DNA from: Phylloscopus collybita
Lineage: Eukaryota > Chordata > Aves > Passeriformes > Phylloscopidae
Assembly: GCA_027886175.1 (NCBI GenBank)
Contig: JAJNNQ010000009.1
Location: 15,039,501 to 15,103,500 of the forward strand
Direction: 5' to 3'
DNA: 64,000 nucleotides
Shown here: in pieces, positions 28,101-43,100 of the stretch
Layout: the number at the start of each line of letters is the position of its first letter
Numbering within the stretch: the first letter of the stretch is position 1
Made by a program: the position numbers and the translations under genes
Notes under the pieces: model-generated
The model's database searches: none
Seen by the model: only the letters and a program-made list of their open reading frames with translations
What the model was told of the DNA's origin: nothing

Positions 28101-31100
28101 AGTATAAGAGAAAGCACAGGTAATTCAAGAATTCCTGGCAGAACAGTAATATTTTCTACTTTGCAGGTATATTAGTAGTTACTCTACAACTGACTTAATA
28201 CCAGGTGTATCTCCATATTTTTCTCCCTTATGCTTTGTAGGCAAAACTAGATTTAATGCCCCTCCATAATTTGTTTTTTTAGTTTTAAAATTGTAGCATT
28301 TATGTATTTAAAAGGTCATTCGAAATGTGCCCCTCCTTACTGCTTGCCTAGATACCCCAGTGGAGGACATCTGTAGCTGTAGAAATCTGAAAAAATATTG
28401 TGCTTTTATCCTTAATCCTAATTTTACTAGAAAGAATTTGTCAGTGCTGTTGGGGAACTGTATTTGGCACCCCTGGATGCTGTCCTGTACTGTGCTAGAA
28501 ATATTAATACAGAATGTGATGCTTCCTGCACAGAATAAAAAGACAAGTGACTTTTGTTTCTGTCAGTTGGCAGCCAAGCCAAAGCATATCCCTCTCTTTG
28601 TGACAGAGGATCTCTTGCTTGCTGTCATGGTCTCTGTGGGAATGGAGAATAGTTGGAACAGCAGCACCGAGGAAGTGGGATATATTGTTTGCAGTGATAT
28701 TTTTAATAGCTCTTCTAACAAAACAGATCTATTTTCTATCAGGTAGTTGACCACTAGAACAATATAGAGCTTAAATTCATTATGATTTGAAATGCATTAA
28801 AAAAAAAAAAAAGTAAGATCCACTGTAATTTGGGAATTAATTCTACTTAGTCATCCTAGATTTTTACTGTAATTGATCAAAGTTGAGCTCTGGGAAACTG
28901 AAAGGGGAGGTGAATACATAAATTAATTTTGTTTATTGAAAACCCAGCTAACTCCTTTCTCATCCAAAGTGTTTCCATCACTACAGACTGTTGGATTGCT
29001 CCCCTGTTTTAGTGTATTCAAACTTAAAATCAGTATTTAAATATGGGGAATGCACAGCAAGTGAAGACGTTAAAACAAAAGTATGAGAAATGCAACTTCA
29101 TAATCTAATAGAGGTATTCATCCAGTACTTATTCTGGGTAGATGTTTGGTAGAAATTTTCCCATGCAGGATAAGCTACAGTATTGTAGATCAATTATTGT
29201 AAAGCAATACAAAAGCCAAAAAAAGCTATTTGACAATACATGGATGGTCCATTTGTGGAAGGACAGACATAATCTTCTCATAAGAGAAAACGCTGTTTTG
29301 CCAAGTACCAATACCTTAATACCTAAGTGCAATTGACAATTCGAGCCTTGGAAAGAAATAAGAGGTAACAGTCTCAGTAAGCAGAAACAGCAGTTCTCCT
29401 ACAACTAGTATTTCAGGTATATGTGAGTCAAGTTCAGCTCCACTGGGATCAGTTGCTATCTCCTTTAAAAATGGGATCAGGTATTCTCTTGTGTAGGCTG
29501 GAAGAATGCAAAACAAAGTCACATCAGTCCAGTATTGCTCTTCAGTGGTTTCATGCTAAGAGGTTTCATAAACCTGTTACACAAGAGATAGTTCATTTGC
29601 AAGTGCATTCCTTCCTCTGCAGCTTTGCAGGTGTTTTTTCCTTGTGTTGCTCATTTCTACATTTTCAACCTTACTTTGAGTGCCTTTAACTGTTCAGAGT
29701 CCATAGCTTGTCGGATTCACTGTATGCCTGCTTTTTATTAAATATCCCTAAAGTGGATACGAAGGATTGTCTATAGCTAGGTGCTAGCCTAAAACTTTGA
29801 TCAAGTGTGCCTGTTGCATTTTTGGAGTATTGTAAATTAAATGTAAATTTTAAATTTACAATTGAAATAAAAATTGAAGTGTTTCTTTATATATGTCTAT
29901 GGATAGAGAAAAAGGAGGGAATAAACATTTATAAAATTTTTGATGTTTGTATTGCAGTTGTGCTTCTTTAGTCAAAATAGAAGAAAATGCACTTTTAAAT
30001 TAGTTTCATATCTGTGCATAATTTTATCATAATCATACTGTGAGTTTTACACATACAATGCCTCCTCATAATCTCTACTGAAGTCGGTAAGGCACATGAG
30101 TAGGTGAGAGTCTTCTCACCAGCTCTAAAAGAAATCAAAACAATCTATTTCTAATCAGTAAGTTTAACCTTCCAGTTAAATATTGTTGAGAATTTACACT
30201 GGCTCATCAGATTTTTTTCAACACTTTCTTTTTTTTAGAGATGCTTTTTTTAAATACATCACTAGAGCCTCAACTCATTTTATAGTAATTGTAGCAAAAT
30301 TCAGGTTTTCCATTGCACAAAGTACAGAATTCTACAATATGCTATCTGTCATCCAAAGTATCTAAGAATAGGACACAATATGTGAGATCTTAAGTGATTT
30401 TTGAAATAAGTTATAAGGTGAAAATGTAAAACATTGAGCTAGCCAAGGGGTCCTCATATCTGTAACCCACGGTTTTGCATAATAGAGAACCTTCAGTATT
30501 AAAAATTAGACTGAAAGCAGTCTGGGCACATCAGGATCTAAGTGTGTATGAGGTACCAAATAATTTGTAGAACTTTTCTTTTTCTCTGGCCTATAACCAA
30601 GTTGGAAGATAAATAACAGAATCCCTGTCCAGAATGTATAGAGTGATTTTCACAAGGAACTTTGTAAACATTTGGATTTTGATATCTGTTCTAACAGGTT
30701 AAAATCAGATATGCATATTTCTAATGTTTGGGGTTTTTTTAATGGAAAGAATTTTCACTAAATGAATTCATGTACTAGCTGTACAAAAGTACCTTAACAA
30801 TCAGGAAAAAAGGCTATATATTCATATTCAGTATATACAAAGACTTTTAAATTTAGCGATATTGATCTCTAGCTCAGAAAGTCCCTGAGCTGTGAGTGGC
30901 ACAGTGTATATACCAGGAAAATACTACTCTAGGCTTCTTCTTAATTCGGTTGACAGTACTCTGAATTGTCTTTGTTCAACATGTCACAGCATATACATAC
31001 TCAACATGGAATTGCACCAGCCAGAATATTTTTCTGGATGAATGATTATCTGCAAAAATGCTTTACATTTCAGCAGCTCAATATAAGGAAGAAGTCAGCT

Positions 31101-34100
31101 GAAACATGCTGGTATGAAACGTAAATCATTCTTCTATAAAGTCTTATTTTTCTGTGGAGGGGTTGTTAGAATCTGGAATGAACTGCAAAGAATGTTGCAG
31201 TGTAAAACCTAATAGTCTCTTTTCGACTTTTCTAACAATCCCTTGAAAATCAACACTTTTCAACTATACTGTGTTCATTTAAAAACAAGCAATTAGCTTA
31301 TTTTGTTGCACACGAATCAGGAATCGGTTTTGCTCTGCCTCAGTTAAGTTTTACAGTAACCACCACAGTTACAGGTGGAAAAACAAAGGATGGTATTTGC
31401 ACTATAATATGAGCTTTCTTAAGATCACAGACTGTAACTGTGACACAACAGTAAGCAAATGGAATGAACAGACATTCAGGGTTTCTGATGGAACCTGGAG
31501 AAATCAAACATTTAAAATAGCTCATTATGTCCTGCACTCTTTAATCTTACTATTCTCTTAACATTACCATCTCCTTTATTTTAACCCCAGTCTAGTAAAC
31601 TTCAGGTCATTTTATGTACATTCTATAGATTACAGATAATCATTTATCTTGCTCATTGTCATCAGTCATTAGACCATAGAGCTAACTGATCCAGAAGTAA
31701 AACCTCTTTTACGCCACTGGTGGCACGTACTTCTTACCCTTCTGTTTGTTTTGTTCTGCTGGAGGTGAGACTTCGAAGCTTGCTTCGTTTGCTGTATCAA
31801 CTTCTCTGCTGCTATAGTTGTGCATTAGCTTAATGTGCTATGCTGTTGTATTACAATGTAAAAAGTCTCTTGTCTCTTCTGTCTTTGTCACTGCAAGCTG
31901 CTAATCTGAATGAAGTGGAAAAAGGTCAGTTGTCTTTTACGCCTATTTTCACTTACCTTGGTTTCTCACTTTCCTTTTCCTAAAGGTGCATGGATTTCAG
32001 TTATTACAAATGACCAAATCGTATATAGATATAATTTAGAAAGCTCACTGCAAATGCTCAGATTAAGCACTTGGCTGTTGCTGTGAATACATGTTAGAAG
32101 AATGTTGTTGAAGATGCAGATTGCTGTGCAGAAGTACTTTAATACTGCATTCAATGTCTTTTTTTCAGATGTATTAAAAACTTGTGCAGACATTGACATA
32201 GGACTAAAAAAAAGCTTACATTATTGTATTCTGAAATCCTTATTCTCCTAACCTTAAAGCCATCCCTTGGTTCCATGCTAATGTATTCTCTGTGTTATAG
32301 CACTGTAAAGTTTTGCTTTATTTTCGATAGATTGTGTTACTAGAAAATATGCTGGAGTATCAAATGACAATCTTCTTGCTCCTTATTTCTGTGGCTTCTT
32401 ATTTGCTGTAAATATCTACAACTGAAATGACCATATTAATCTGAGACTTTGGTAGAAGAAAGGTAATATTGAAGAGATTTATGACACTAACTCTGGGTGT
32501 TTGATTTTTAATTTTTTTGAGTTTCTCCTTAACACCTATCACACTAACAGACAGAAACCATCTGCTCCACAATCCGAACATATATTCAATCTGAGACTTT
32601 GCATAATCAATGACAGTATACTTATAAAGTTGCATATTTAGTTTTAAAAGCAAATTAATATTTTTTGGTATATTTGCCATTAATTTGATAAATATATTTT
32701 CAGTTTTTGAAGCAATATAATGTACCATATATAGTAATAAAAATATGTGCATTATCCATGAAATAACATGAAATAAGCATCTATGTTGCTTAATATAATA
32801 TGTTGATCATCTATGTTGATTAATTTAGACATCTGATTTATAATTCCTACGACTTAAACTCATAGTGTAATTTTTTTTCTGTAATTGAAGCAGAGTATAA
32901 GACATTTTCAGAAAATTATTCCAGCCACAAGTTTTCCATGCTTAAATTTTCTTCTATTTAGACATGTTGCTGTATTTTCATTTTATTATTACTCGTCTGA
33001 ATAGCAGAAATATCTTGCTCTTTTTCTTGTTTATTATGCAAGTGTGAACTGTAACATATTAAAATTACTGATTATAGAAAGAGCGAACACCTCACAAAGA
33101 AAGTATCAAACATCCAGGGGATGGGAACTAAGTTTGTCTCCAAAACTTAGCAGATGTGTATGTGATACATTTTTATATTAGCTTGACAGCTGAACATGAA
33201 AGTTATTGGTAGTCTAGGAGGCACTTGGAGGATCAGTCAGTTTTATCATGCAAGACATCTTTTGAATTGTGCCACTATTAGGGGAAAAAAGGGATCATTC
33301 CAAGCAATTATCTTAGTTTACACAAGCCTTAGACACTTCTAAGCAAGAAGCTTCTTGCCACTGCAAGAAAGGAGTTGCATTACTACTTTGAATTCACTTG
33401 GTAATCAGATAAGTACCTTCCTGAAACTTAAGCATGCAAGTAATCAAAGGCAAATCATGTCATATCAAATTTGATTAAAAGTTTCATAATTCCATCAAAT
33501 TAAATCATAATTCTTATCCTTGTAAGAACTGCACATATTAAAGATTCTTAGAATAAAGAGATGCATTTATTACTCTTGCTTTTTATCAATCATAAAATTT
33601 TCTGTTTCATCTACCTTCATATACTTTAAATTACTATTCTATATTAAAAGCTCAAGTATTTAAGTAATTTTACTGCTTTTGCATAAAGGGAAATATACAT
33701 GATATTTGTGGCAAGCTGAGATAGCTGCTTCTGGTTCAGTCGCTGCCAATACTCATTCTAATCTATGATCCACCCTCCTGTTTACCTTAATTGTCTTAAA
33801 GCTTACCTGCCTGAAAGTTACTCTTTCTTTGCTGTTACCAGTGTACATAAAACAAAAAGAAATGTTAAAATAAACTGAACTAAGCCCCATCTTACACTGA
33901 GATCCACAAGCATGGGGGATAGCTAAAAATGCCTATGCAATGGTGAAAGATGAGAACAGTCTAGCAATTTAACTCTAAAATTAAAGTCCAATAAAAGATC
34001 AGAATTATGATTATAAACTGCATCCTACTGTCACTGCAAGCTTTTGTTAATTCTAAGAGATTTTGTCCCTCATATAGTAGATTTTTTAACTCGTATTTTC

Positions 34101-37100
34101 TGAATAATGAGCTTAATATCCAAAATAATGTGTGTTGTGACTGCACATCAAACTCAAGGCTTCATAAAAGTGCAGCAGTTTTCTGTATATAGTTTGGTAA
34201 ACAGCACTGACATTTTCCAACCCCTTCTGTGTTCTATTGGCTGTTTGAGTCACAGTATTAAACAGAGACTTCCAGTCACAGAGTCAGATAGTGCCACCTA
34301 ATTGATAAAACATAAACACTGCAGAAATTGAGGCACAGTATAGCATAACTAAGCTCAGAAGCTGAGATGCATATATAAGCACACACAAAATCCTTCCAGT
34401 CTAGTCTGTGGTAGGTATTTGATATTTTGACTTTGGAACAGGGAATAAGTCTTCTAGGAAAAACCTGGTTTTTGATAATTAAAACTGACTGCTGTTGCTT
34501 TTGAATTTCTGTCTAGTTTGTTTTGGTGTTGTTTTTTTGGGTTTTTTTCTTGTTTTGTTTTGTTTTTTTTTGGTTGGTTTTTGTTGTTTGTTTGTTTTTT
34601 TAATATCAAACTCAGCTATGCTAACAAGGGTGATTTTGAAATTGTTTCTTCATAATTGACTGTAATTGTCAATGTGCTATTACATTAAGAAGCCCATGTC
34701 CATTTCTGTTAGAACTGTCCATTCAAGAAGGTAGTGGCTGACATTGCTTTATTTTAAATTTATTGCCCAATTATTCAAAATAACAAAGATGTAAATCCTT
34801 TTCCACCTCGTTGCCTTGTTACTCATTATTTGTTGTACTGCATTATCTATATAATGGAAAATCCAGAGTTAAGGGTCTCTTCCACCTTGAGAAAAGAAGT
34901 CTTGGGGAGACGTTATCACCCTGCTCTAGTATTTAAAAGGTGGCTGCAAGGAAAATGAAGACTCTCTTTTTTATAAGCAGTCACATGGAAAAGGGGAGGG
35001 GTAATGGGTACAAGTTACTCCTGGAGAGGTGCCAGCTAGAATTAAAAAAGAGGGAACCCTTTTACAATGAAGACACTTCCCAGGAAAGTGCTGAATTCCC
35101 CAACATTAGACACTTCAGAATTCAGATGGAAAGGGTGCTGAGCCATATTGTCTCTTCTGCTTTTTCCAGGAAAAGTTTCTTGAGGGTTAAAACTGGAATT
35201 CTGTGATTAAGTTTTTAGTGATTTATAGTCTCATCAAGTCCTAAAAGTGAATTGACACACACAGGAAACACAAACTGACCTGTGAATCTAGCAAACATAC
35301 AGCTTTGGTTACCTATATAAAGTATCATCAGTATATATCAGTGTTTAATAGTGTTGTCTGACTGTTTAAGTCTACACCATATGCTCTGCAAAATCTCAGT
35401 AAATATTTGTCTTGAGCTTGGAGGGTCGTGTTCATTTTATCAACCACGTAATTCCACTGGTTTCAATGCTACTCTATACCAGAATCCAGACTCCCTTAGA
35501 TTAATTAAGCCAGATGTCTTATGAAAAGAGTTATTGCTGGTTCTAATTAAACTTTGGAAGCTTTTCACAGGTTTTTTGACACTTTATCCGCTACTTATTT
35601 TTAAGCAAACTAGTCTGTTCCTTATTACATACAGAAATGTTCCCATCTTTCAAAAACATAATTACTTAGCCAAGCTCTTGCAGAAGCCTCAGTTACAGTA
35701 TTTTTAGATGAATAAAAGAATGTCCTCACACATTGGTGTCAAGCTTCCTTGAACTGAGACTCTTTATCACAACCTTTTCTGATTATTTTGAAGTATGCTC
35801 TTTAAACCCTGTATTACTTTTCTCACATCAGGAAACTCTCTAAGATTTCCTTCCGGTAAAGCTAAGGAGCCTAACTTGGTAAATCTGGGGGGGGTTTGTC
35901 CAATGAGTGTTTCACTTTCATCTCTATCTTTTCATTTCAACAAAATTAACTACTCCTTTTCACCTTGTCTCATTTAAATTCTGAATAACACAATTGTTAT
36001 TCAGTATGCTGAAGGAAGGGTTTCTTTACCAGGAAACTATATTCTTCGGTGATTTAGATTCCATTTCCCATAGTTTACTTGCCTTTTCTGTTATCTTTTT
36101 CAGAAACAGTTTTATTTTGGCCATGGAAATGCTTTATTCAGAACATAGATCTCTTAGCATTTATTAATATCAACAGTTATTATCTATTAGCTGTACAAAA
36201 CCTTGCATTTGGGTTATCTTGGCTTGTTCTTATGGTATTTACATCTTCATTCAGAAACTGAGTATATGATGTACATTTTTTCTTTACTGATCCTGTGTAC
36301 AAGCCTGTCATTAATGCTACTTTTTTTTTTTTTTTTTTTTTTTTAACTAAAGGTTGTACTGTAAGTAAAGCTAACTTTTATGGACATAGTATAGTATTTT
36401 TTACATGGGTCTTTTGCTACATGGCCACCATTCTGTTTCTTATTTGCTATGGACTGTTTAACTAAAACTTCAGGGATATGATTCATCATGCATACAATTT
36501 GCAAATGCTAAGGGAAAGTTTCCTTACTTTTCTGCTGTCACAGCACAAAAAGTTCTGCTTCCATGTGCTTTTCTACAGAGTTCTCAGATCAAACTCTGAC
36601 CATAATTGCAAAAATGCTTGATGATGTTTGATGGTGTTTTCAAGCCATTGGCTGCAGTATGCCTGGTAGTGCAACATTGATTTTATAATTTAAAGTGGAC
36701 ATTTTTCAAAACTGTAAACCTGTTTAAAACTTAGATGCCCAATGATTATGTAGGATTCACAGCCAAGAGTGGGAAATAAGGAGATTTCAAGTGCCTTTGA
36801 GCATTCCACAAGATGATTCAGCTTTCAGTATAGTTCTGAAGATATTAGAGCCAGCAACCTATGAATCCTAAAATGCAGTGTACTCTAAAAAATCCTGTAT
36901 TTTATAAGTACCTGGGAGAGGATTTACAAAAATGTACAGACTTAGACACTATTTAGTAAAACTATTTGCCACTCAAGTTATTTCAGAAATCTCTGCCAAT
37001 AATAATCTAAGCCCAATTAATATCCTGTAGAAAAAATGAGTTTAATTTGACAGGAATGGTAAGAATGCTTGTTCTTATTATGCCACTCCTAAATTGCCAT

Positions 37101-40100
37101 TTCTAGGTAGTTTGGTTTTCTTTTCACTGAACTATTGCTGTGAATGTATAAGAGACAGCAGGCTCCAGCCCTGCTTTGGAGATAGGCTCAGTGTGTCACT
37201 TTCAGAAACTCTGTGATACGCTGTCAGATTTAATAATCTTGGGAATACTTAGAGGTACTTTTATCCAAGTTTTGTCAGTATTCTACAACCACATTTTTAT
37301 TATTTGTAGTTGGGGTGTTCTGTATTTTTCAGTTCTGCATGCAATCTAATATGTAATATATGTCATAAGATATTTGCATAGGTGCGTCTATGTCTGCATA
37401 TATATCCACTTACATGCAGGCACATACATACATTTCTAAACTATGGGAATGTGCACAAACTAGGTTAAAACAACAGTCATTTTTGCTTTTTCTACTCCCA
37501 TGAACCTTAAAAACTGAACTCACTGTTCCCATACTTACATCTAACTCTTAAACACTACTGGTCTTTAAACAGATTTCAGCTATTGCAAGCTCTGCAAATT
37601 GACTAAATGCTGTGTGGAAAGTAGCTTTGAAGACCTCTTATATATGCATTTATTTGAACAAAACCCTTTGAAAGGAGAAAGGGATAGGGATTTTTTTCAA
37701 TATGTCATGGGATGCAAACAGTCCCTGGTATTTCAGGATTCTTTGTGCGCTGACCTAGTCATAACAGTTGTACATTTCCAGACTAATAATTCCATTGAGA
37801 GCTTGAAGAGGCTTTGAGGATATAATTATAATCTTTTGTATTAGTCATCTTCAGTGGCCTGTACTTGATCTCCATTCAGCTTCCTACATATATTGGCTAA
37901 GTCACATTTTTACAGACAGTTTTCCTGAAGCTCTTAAGTGACCTCTTCATGAGGGCTATTTTCTTATGTTAACTCAAACCTTTATTTGGTTTGTAGAGAA
38001 AATGCACTACTTGCAAATTGGGAATGTGGCATTTATTAATTTATTTATTTGTTTATTTACTTATTTGTCTTTTTTTTTTTTTTATCTTTGTGTAGAACCT
38101 GTCTGGATCTTTTGAATGTCTGCCAAATACTTGTCTAGCTGGTTTTATGGCTTGTCCTCTCATTTTTGAAGCTGTAGAGGTGCCATGTCTGATCACACTT
38201 AGTGTGCATTTCTCAATTGTGTTTTTAACTGCTGTAACCGTCTTTGCTCCTACTTGAGATTTGCCTTTTTCTCTACCCTTGCTTTAATATAGTTCCTCAG
38301 CTCTCTTTAATTAGTTTATTTGTCCACTACACTGCAAGCCACTGCCATGCTCAGCTCAGTAAAACTGAGGGATGCCAAATATCACCTCTTTGAAGGCAAG
38401 TTCAGTTTGAGCAGTGAAACTGTCTGATCATTCACTCCTTTTCTTCTCTTTTCCTTGTCGTTGTAATGTACAGTTCTACTACTCTTTGCTCTTTATTACT
38501 GGACTAAGTACAGGGACAGTCCTACTCCTTTCATAGTTTTAGAGTCTGATGGATCTGCCAGTCCCTGAAGGAACAGGATTTTTATCTGTTTATTATACAT
38601 ATATTCTTCCTATGGATGCTGGAATAAGTATATCTACCTTAAAAAACAGTGATTACAAGCTTAAGAAGTGCACTATCCATGGCGTCACCTGATAAGTTAA
38701 TCAGGGAGCAAGATATTGTTTATCTGTTCACAAACCTGTGTTTCCTTTTCATAAAGTTGCAAATAAAACAATTTTTAACCGTGTTAAAATACTTTTTAAA
38801 TTATAAACCCATTTTGGAAATTAGAGCCACTGCCTCTATCAGCAGGGAAGGATAGACATTTTACACAAATTATTTTTTTCTTTTCTTTTCACAGAACAGA
38901 TTATAGATAATTATGGTACATTAACAAATGCAAAAAATGGAGAGTTATATTTAAAGAAAAATAGAAAACAAGTTATCATTTTTGGATATTTGGAATTGTA
39001 TTGACATGCAGTGAGTGATATTAACAGGTTTTTTTCAGGTAATAGATTGCTTATAGTGATAGTGCAAATCTGGCTATTTCTGTGTGTAATATGCTTAGAA
39101 AAAAGCAAAAGCATATTCATAGCTTTTTTGTTCTAGTGAGTTTAATCACTAGTGTTGCTATATAGCAGACCTAGATAAATATTGTAAATGAAAAAGAATT
39201 TAAAAATTAACATTTATATCCATGTATAGATGATTGGTGTTGAACTGGATATTGTTTATAAAGGAGTCACCAGGTATATTATTATTTTTAATTATTTCTG
39301 TATTATCATTTATTTATTTTATTTTAAAGGTATTTATTTTAAAGGTATTAATTACTGTGTAAAGAAGTATGCATATTTTAGTGTTAGCAAAGGAATTTGA
39401 AGCCATTGCTTGTAAATTCTGTTCATTGCTATTTCCAAGTCACTGTGATATTTTCACTGAATTGACAACATGTGTTATATTTCAGGTGAACTCTGTGAGG
39501 AGAAATTAGATTTCTGTGCCCAAAACCTGAATCCTTGCCAGCATGATTCAAAGTGTATCTTGACACCCAAAGGATACAAGTAAGTCTGAAATGTTGTTGG
39601 AGTCCAACTGAATCAAAGTTTGTGTTTTTCTATCCTGCCTAGCTTGCTTTCCTTCTTTTTAAGTGGAAACCAATTCTGTTCTCAAAGTACTAATTTTGAT
39701 TCTTACTGAACCTTATGGCAGAACAGGCCATGATTTCCATGTAAAGCTGCATTTTTATCTTAAGTATGTTTTACTGAATTTTACTGATCCTTAAAAAGTC
39801 TAATTCCAACCAGATTTTAAATAGAAACACAAGGTAGTCTTTATGATTGTCTATACAAAACCCTTTTAGGATTTTGAGCAGTAGGAAAATAATTGCATTT
39901 AATTGAAGTGGAATAATTATATTGCTTTTAGAGAAATAATTGTGAAAGAGATTATTAGGAAGGCACACTGGAAGGTGTAAAGTAAAGAAGGCCCTCCCCA
40001 GGAAAGCTAATCTTTAATTACACCATATCCTTATCATGATTAATTAGTATGCACAATTTAAAGTTGTTTTAATAGGCTTTAGGTTAATAAATACAGGAAA

Positions 40101-43100
40101 CCTGCAGATTTAAATTGTTCTCACAAGTACCTGTTTTATGCACAGCATGCTTTTGTGCTAAAATCAGATTATTTATTGTCTTTCCCACTACTTATGAAAT
40201 GACATTTTATTTAAAATATGGCAAAAAATTAAATATTCAGTTGAATGTGAAATTAAGTTGCTAGTTTCACAGTGGAAAATAGAAAAAGTTGTTGGGTTTT
40301 GTTGTAGTGCATTATGTTTGTTTCTTCATGTCACTTCAATAAACCTAGTTCAGTGTCTTATACTTTAATGTCCAGTTCATTAATTTTTCCTGTTATATTT
40401 AAATCAGAAAATAGCACATGCAGTATACTTGAAGATGTAGCTCAGTCAGACTTTTAATAGGATGCTTTATATTCTTTTTTCCTTGTTCACACCAGTTGTT
40501 GAATAAAAAATGAGACATATTTGATTGGAGTACTAAGTTTAAATTTACATGGCTATTTAAAATCATTCTTGTCAGCTTAGAGCAAATTTTAGATAGTAAA
40601 TGAAATAACACTGAGGAGGGAATCACAAGATCTAATGAAATAAAGACATCTTATTTTTTTAAAGTATCTTATGGGTGCATGGATTTGTAATATTTTCCAT
40701 TAATTTTTGACAGTTCTGGGTATTCACTCAGTCCTATATATGAGAATTCCCTGAAGAAACGACACTGGCATTAGCAATGAGAGTTGCACATGGAAGAAAC
40801 CCCACACCCCACCCCCCCCCAAAAAAAAAAAACCAAAAAAAACCCACAAAAAAACCAACAAAAAAAATCATTACATACTCTCTTGAGGATGTGCTGTTTC
40901 TAGATCAGTGGTTGTTCAGGGAGGGCAGATGATGGGCTTTGAGACTTCTATTAGTTCACCAACCATGGAGCTATTTGTAGTAATTCAGACTGGTGGAACT
41001 TTAGGAGCAAAAAGTTATGCATAACCTTTAAACTGCATAAATGGACCATTGGTCCATTCATAGCTGTTCAGCTGAAAAAGAAAATAACTATCAGTACATG
41101 CTTTGGATTATTTGCCTTGGTTTCAGCAGCCAAGCATTTTGATTATGTTTAGTGTTTGCAGCCATGAGTAACATCCAGTAACATTCTGTGTTGCTCATAA
41201 ATTCTAAAAACTCTCTAAATTATTCATGAGGGCTCTCTAGATTTATTTGCACGCAGTCATTCAATATAAGGGCAGGTGTGTAAGCATTTTAACTAGCAAA
41301 CCTGTATTCATTACATGTATAGAGTCCCCATCTAATAGTATGATTAAACTATATAGTCTTTGCACACAAAGTATTAGTAATGCCTCTTTTTCCTATGCTT
41401 TTTAAACAATACAGTAGTTCCTTAACTTTGTCATAATCACACTGGATCATTAAAAGGCACTGTGCTATCCAATTTGCTTTCCTGTTTTACAGATGTGATT
41501 GCACACCTGGATATGTAGGTGAGCACTGTGATATTGACTTTGATGACTGCCAGGACAACAAATGTAAAAACGGAGCGCAGTGCACTGACGCAGTTAATGG
41601 ATATACATGCATTTGCCCAGAAGGGTACAGGTGAGAAAGGCAGTGCAAACATGTATGTCTTCTGTCAAAGTTGTTTCTCCTTGGAAATACTGATTGTTTT
41701 CTGTTTTTGTTTAGTGGCTTGTTTTGTGAGTTTTCACCGCCAATGGTTCTACCCCGCACCAGCCCTTGTGATAATTATGAATGTCAAAACGGGGCCCAGT
41801 GTATCATAAAAGAAAGTGAACCAATTTGTCAGTGTTTATCAGGCTACCAGGGTGAGAAATGTGAAAAGCTGATTAGTATAAACTTCATCAACAAAGAATC
41901 CTATCTGCAAATCCCTTCAGCTAAGATACGCCCCCAAACCAATATCACTCTACAGGTATGTTTGCTTGTGTTGTGGATTCTCTTTTCTGGAAGAGAGAGT
42001 AAATGACTTTTCATGATGTGGAAAATGACCCAAAGTTGTCATTGTCTCACTTAAAGAGCTTTTCAGAGTTTGAGCTAAAAATCTAGAAGAGTTAATGTAA
42101 TAACTGTATTCATATTGAAGTAGATGGGCTTATGGACAGGAAGTTAAAGAGTTTTGTCAGCTTGTCCTTCAAAAAATAATTTTATAATGAAGTAATAGAC
42201 TATGGCAGTAAATTCACAGATTCACTTACTATCTCATTTTTATTAAATACCTTCTTTTAGTTGTTTCTAAATATTTCTGTCTTTTAACTAGATTGCCACA
42301 GATGAAGACAGTGGGATCCTGCTGTACAAAGGCGATAAAGATCATATAGCAGTGGAACTGTACCGGGGTAGAGTGAGGGTCAGCTATGACACAGGATCAT
42401 ATCCTGCCTCTGCTATTTACAGGTGAACCTGGATGAAACACATTTGTAACTGAAACAAAACCTGTATTCATTACTTATATCGAAGTCACATTTTTAATAC
42501 ATGGTTAAGAGAAATATATGCAAATTAATGTGTTGTCAGACACTTAAAACTTCTTGCCAAAAGATTTGATTTGGTTGGCAAGTAACTAATGCAGATATGT
42601 CAGACAAATAATATATTATTTGGTGCATTAAAACAGAATAAGAGTTAGATTTCAGCAGAATATTTATACATTTGTGTAAAACTCACATGTAGCAGTGGAG
42701 TTTTTGCTTTGTTGTAACTGCCAAATAATTTCCTAGTGTGCTGAGTAAAATGAAAAACAACACTGTATAAGCAGAAATTAAATAGAAGCTTCTCTTCTCT
42801 GTTAGGCAGTCATATAATGTGGGATTTTTTCCTGGCAAGTGAAGAGAAAGCTAAAAACTTGATTCTGAAAAAAGGCACTACCTTTGAAAAAGAAATGGCT
42901 TTTGCTTCCAAAGTCATTAAGAGAAAGAATCCATAGCTGCTTGTGTAGCACAATTTTGAGAGTTTTTGGGGTTTTTTTTTAATCATATTTCTCTGGTTCT
43001 CTGAAAAACTACTGTCTGAATTTTTTAGGAGGTATTGTGTAACTTCACAATATTTAGCAAACAGTCATTGCAAGAGTGAGCAGAAAGACAACAGGCATCA

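Larger units (their letters stand above)
28096..39485 (+). other. SLIT2: SLIT2 intron, 11.4 kb, within EGF3
   Basis: Largest intron in the window. The only transposon I recognise is a sense CR1 remnant at about 34890-35206; low-complexity G/T (34505-34605) and T24 (36321-36344) tracts are also present. A 139-codon open stretch at 28327-28746 has no family match I know. Otherwise unique AT-rich DNA that may hold regulatory elements. Confidence 0.85.

Noticed and set aside
28327..28746. 139-codon open frame in the 11.4-kb intron
   Set aside because: No recognisable domain, no splice or initiation context, and one such length is expected by chance in 64 kb over six frames.
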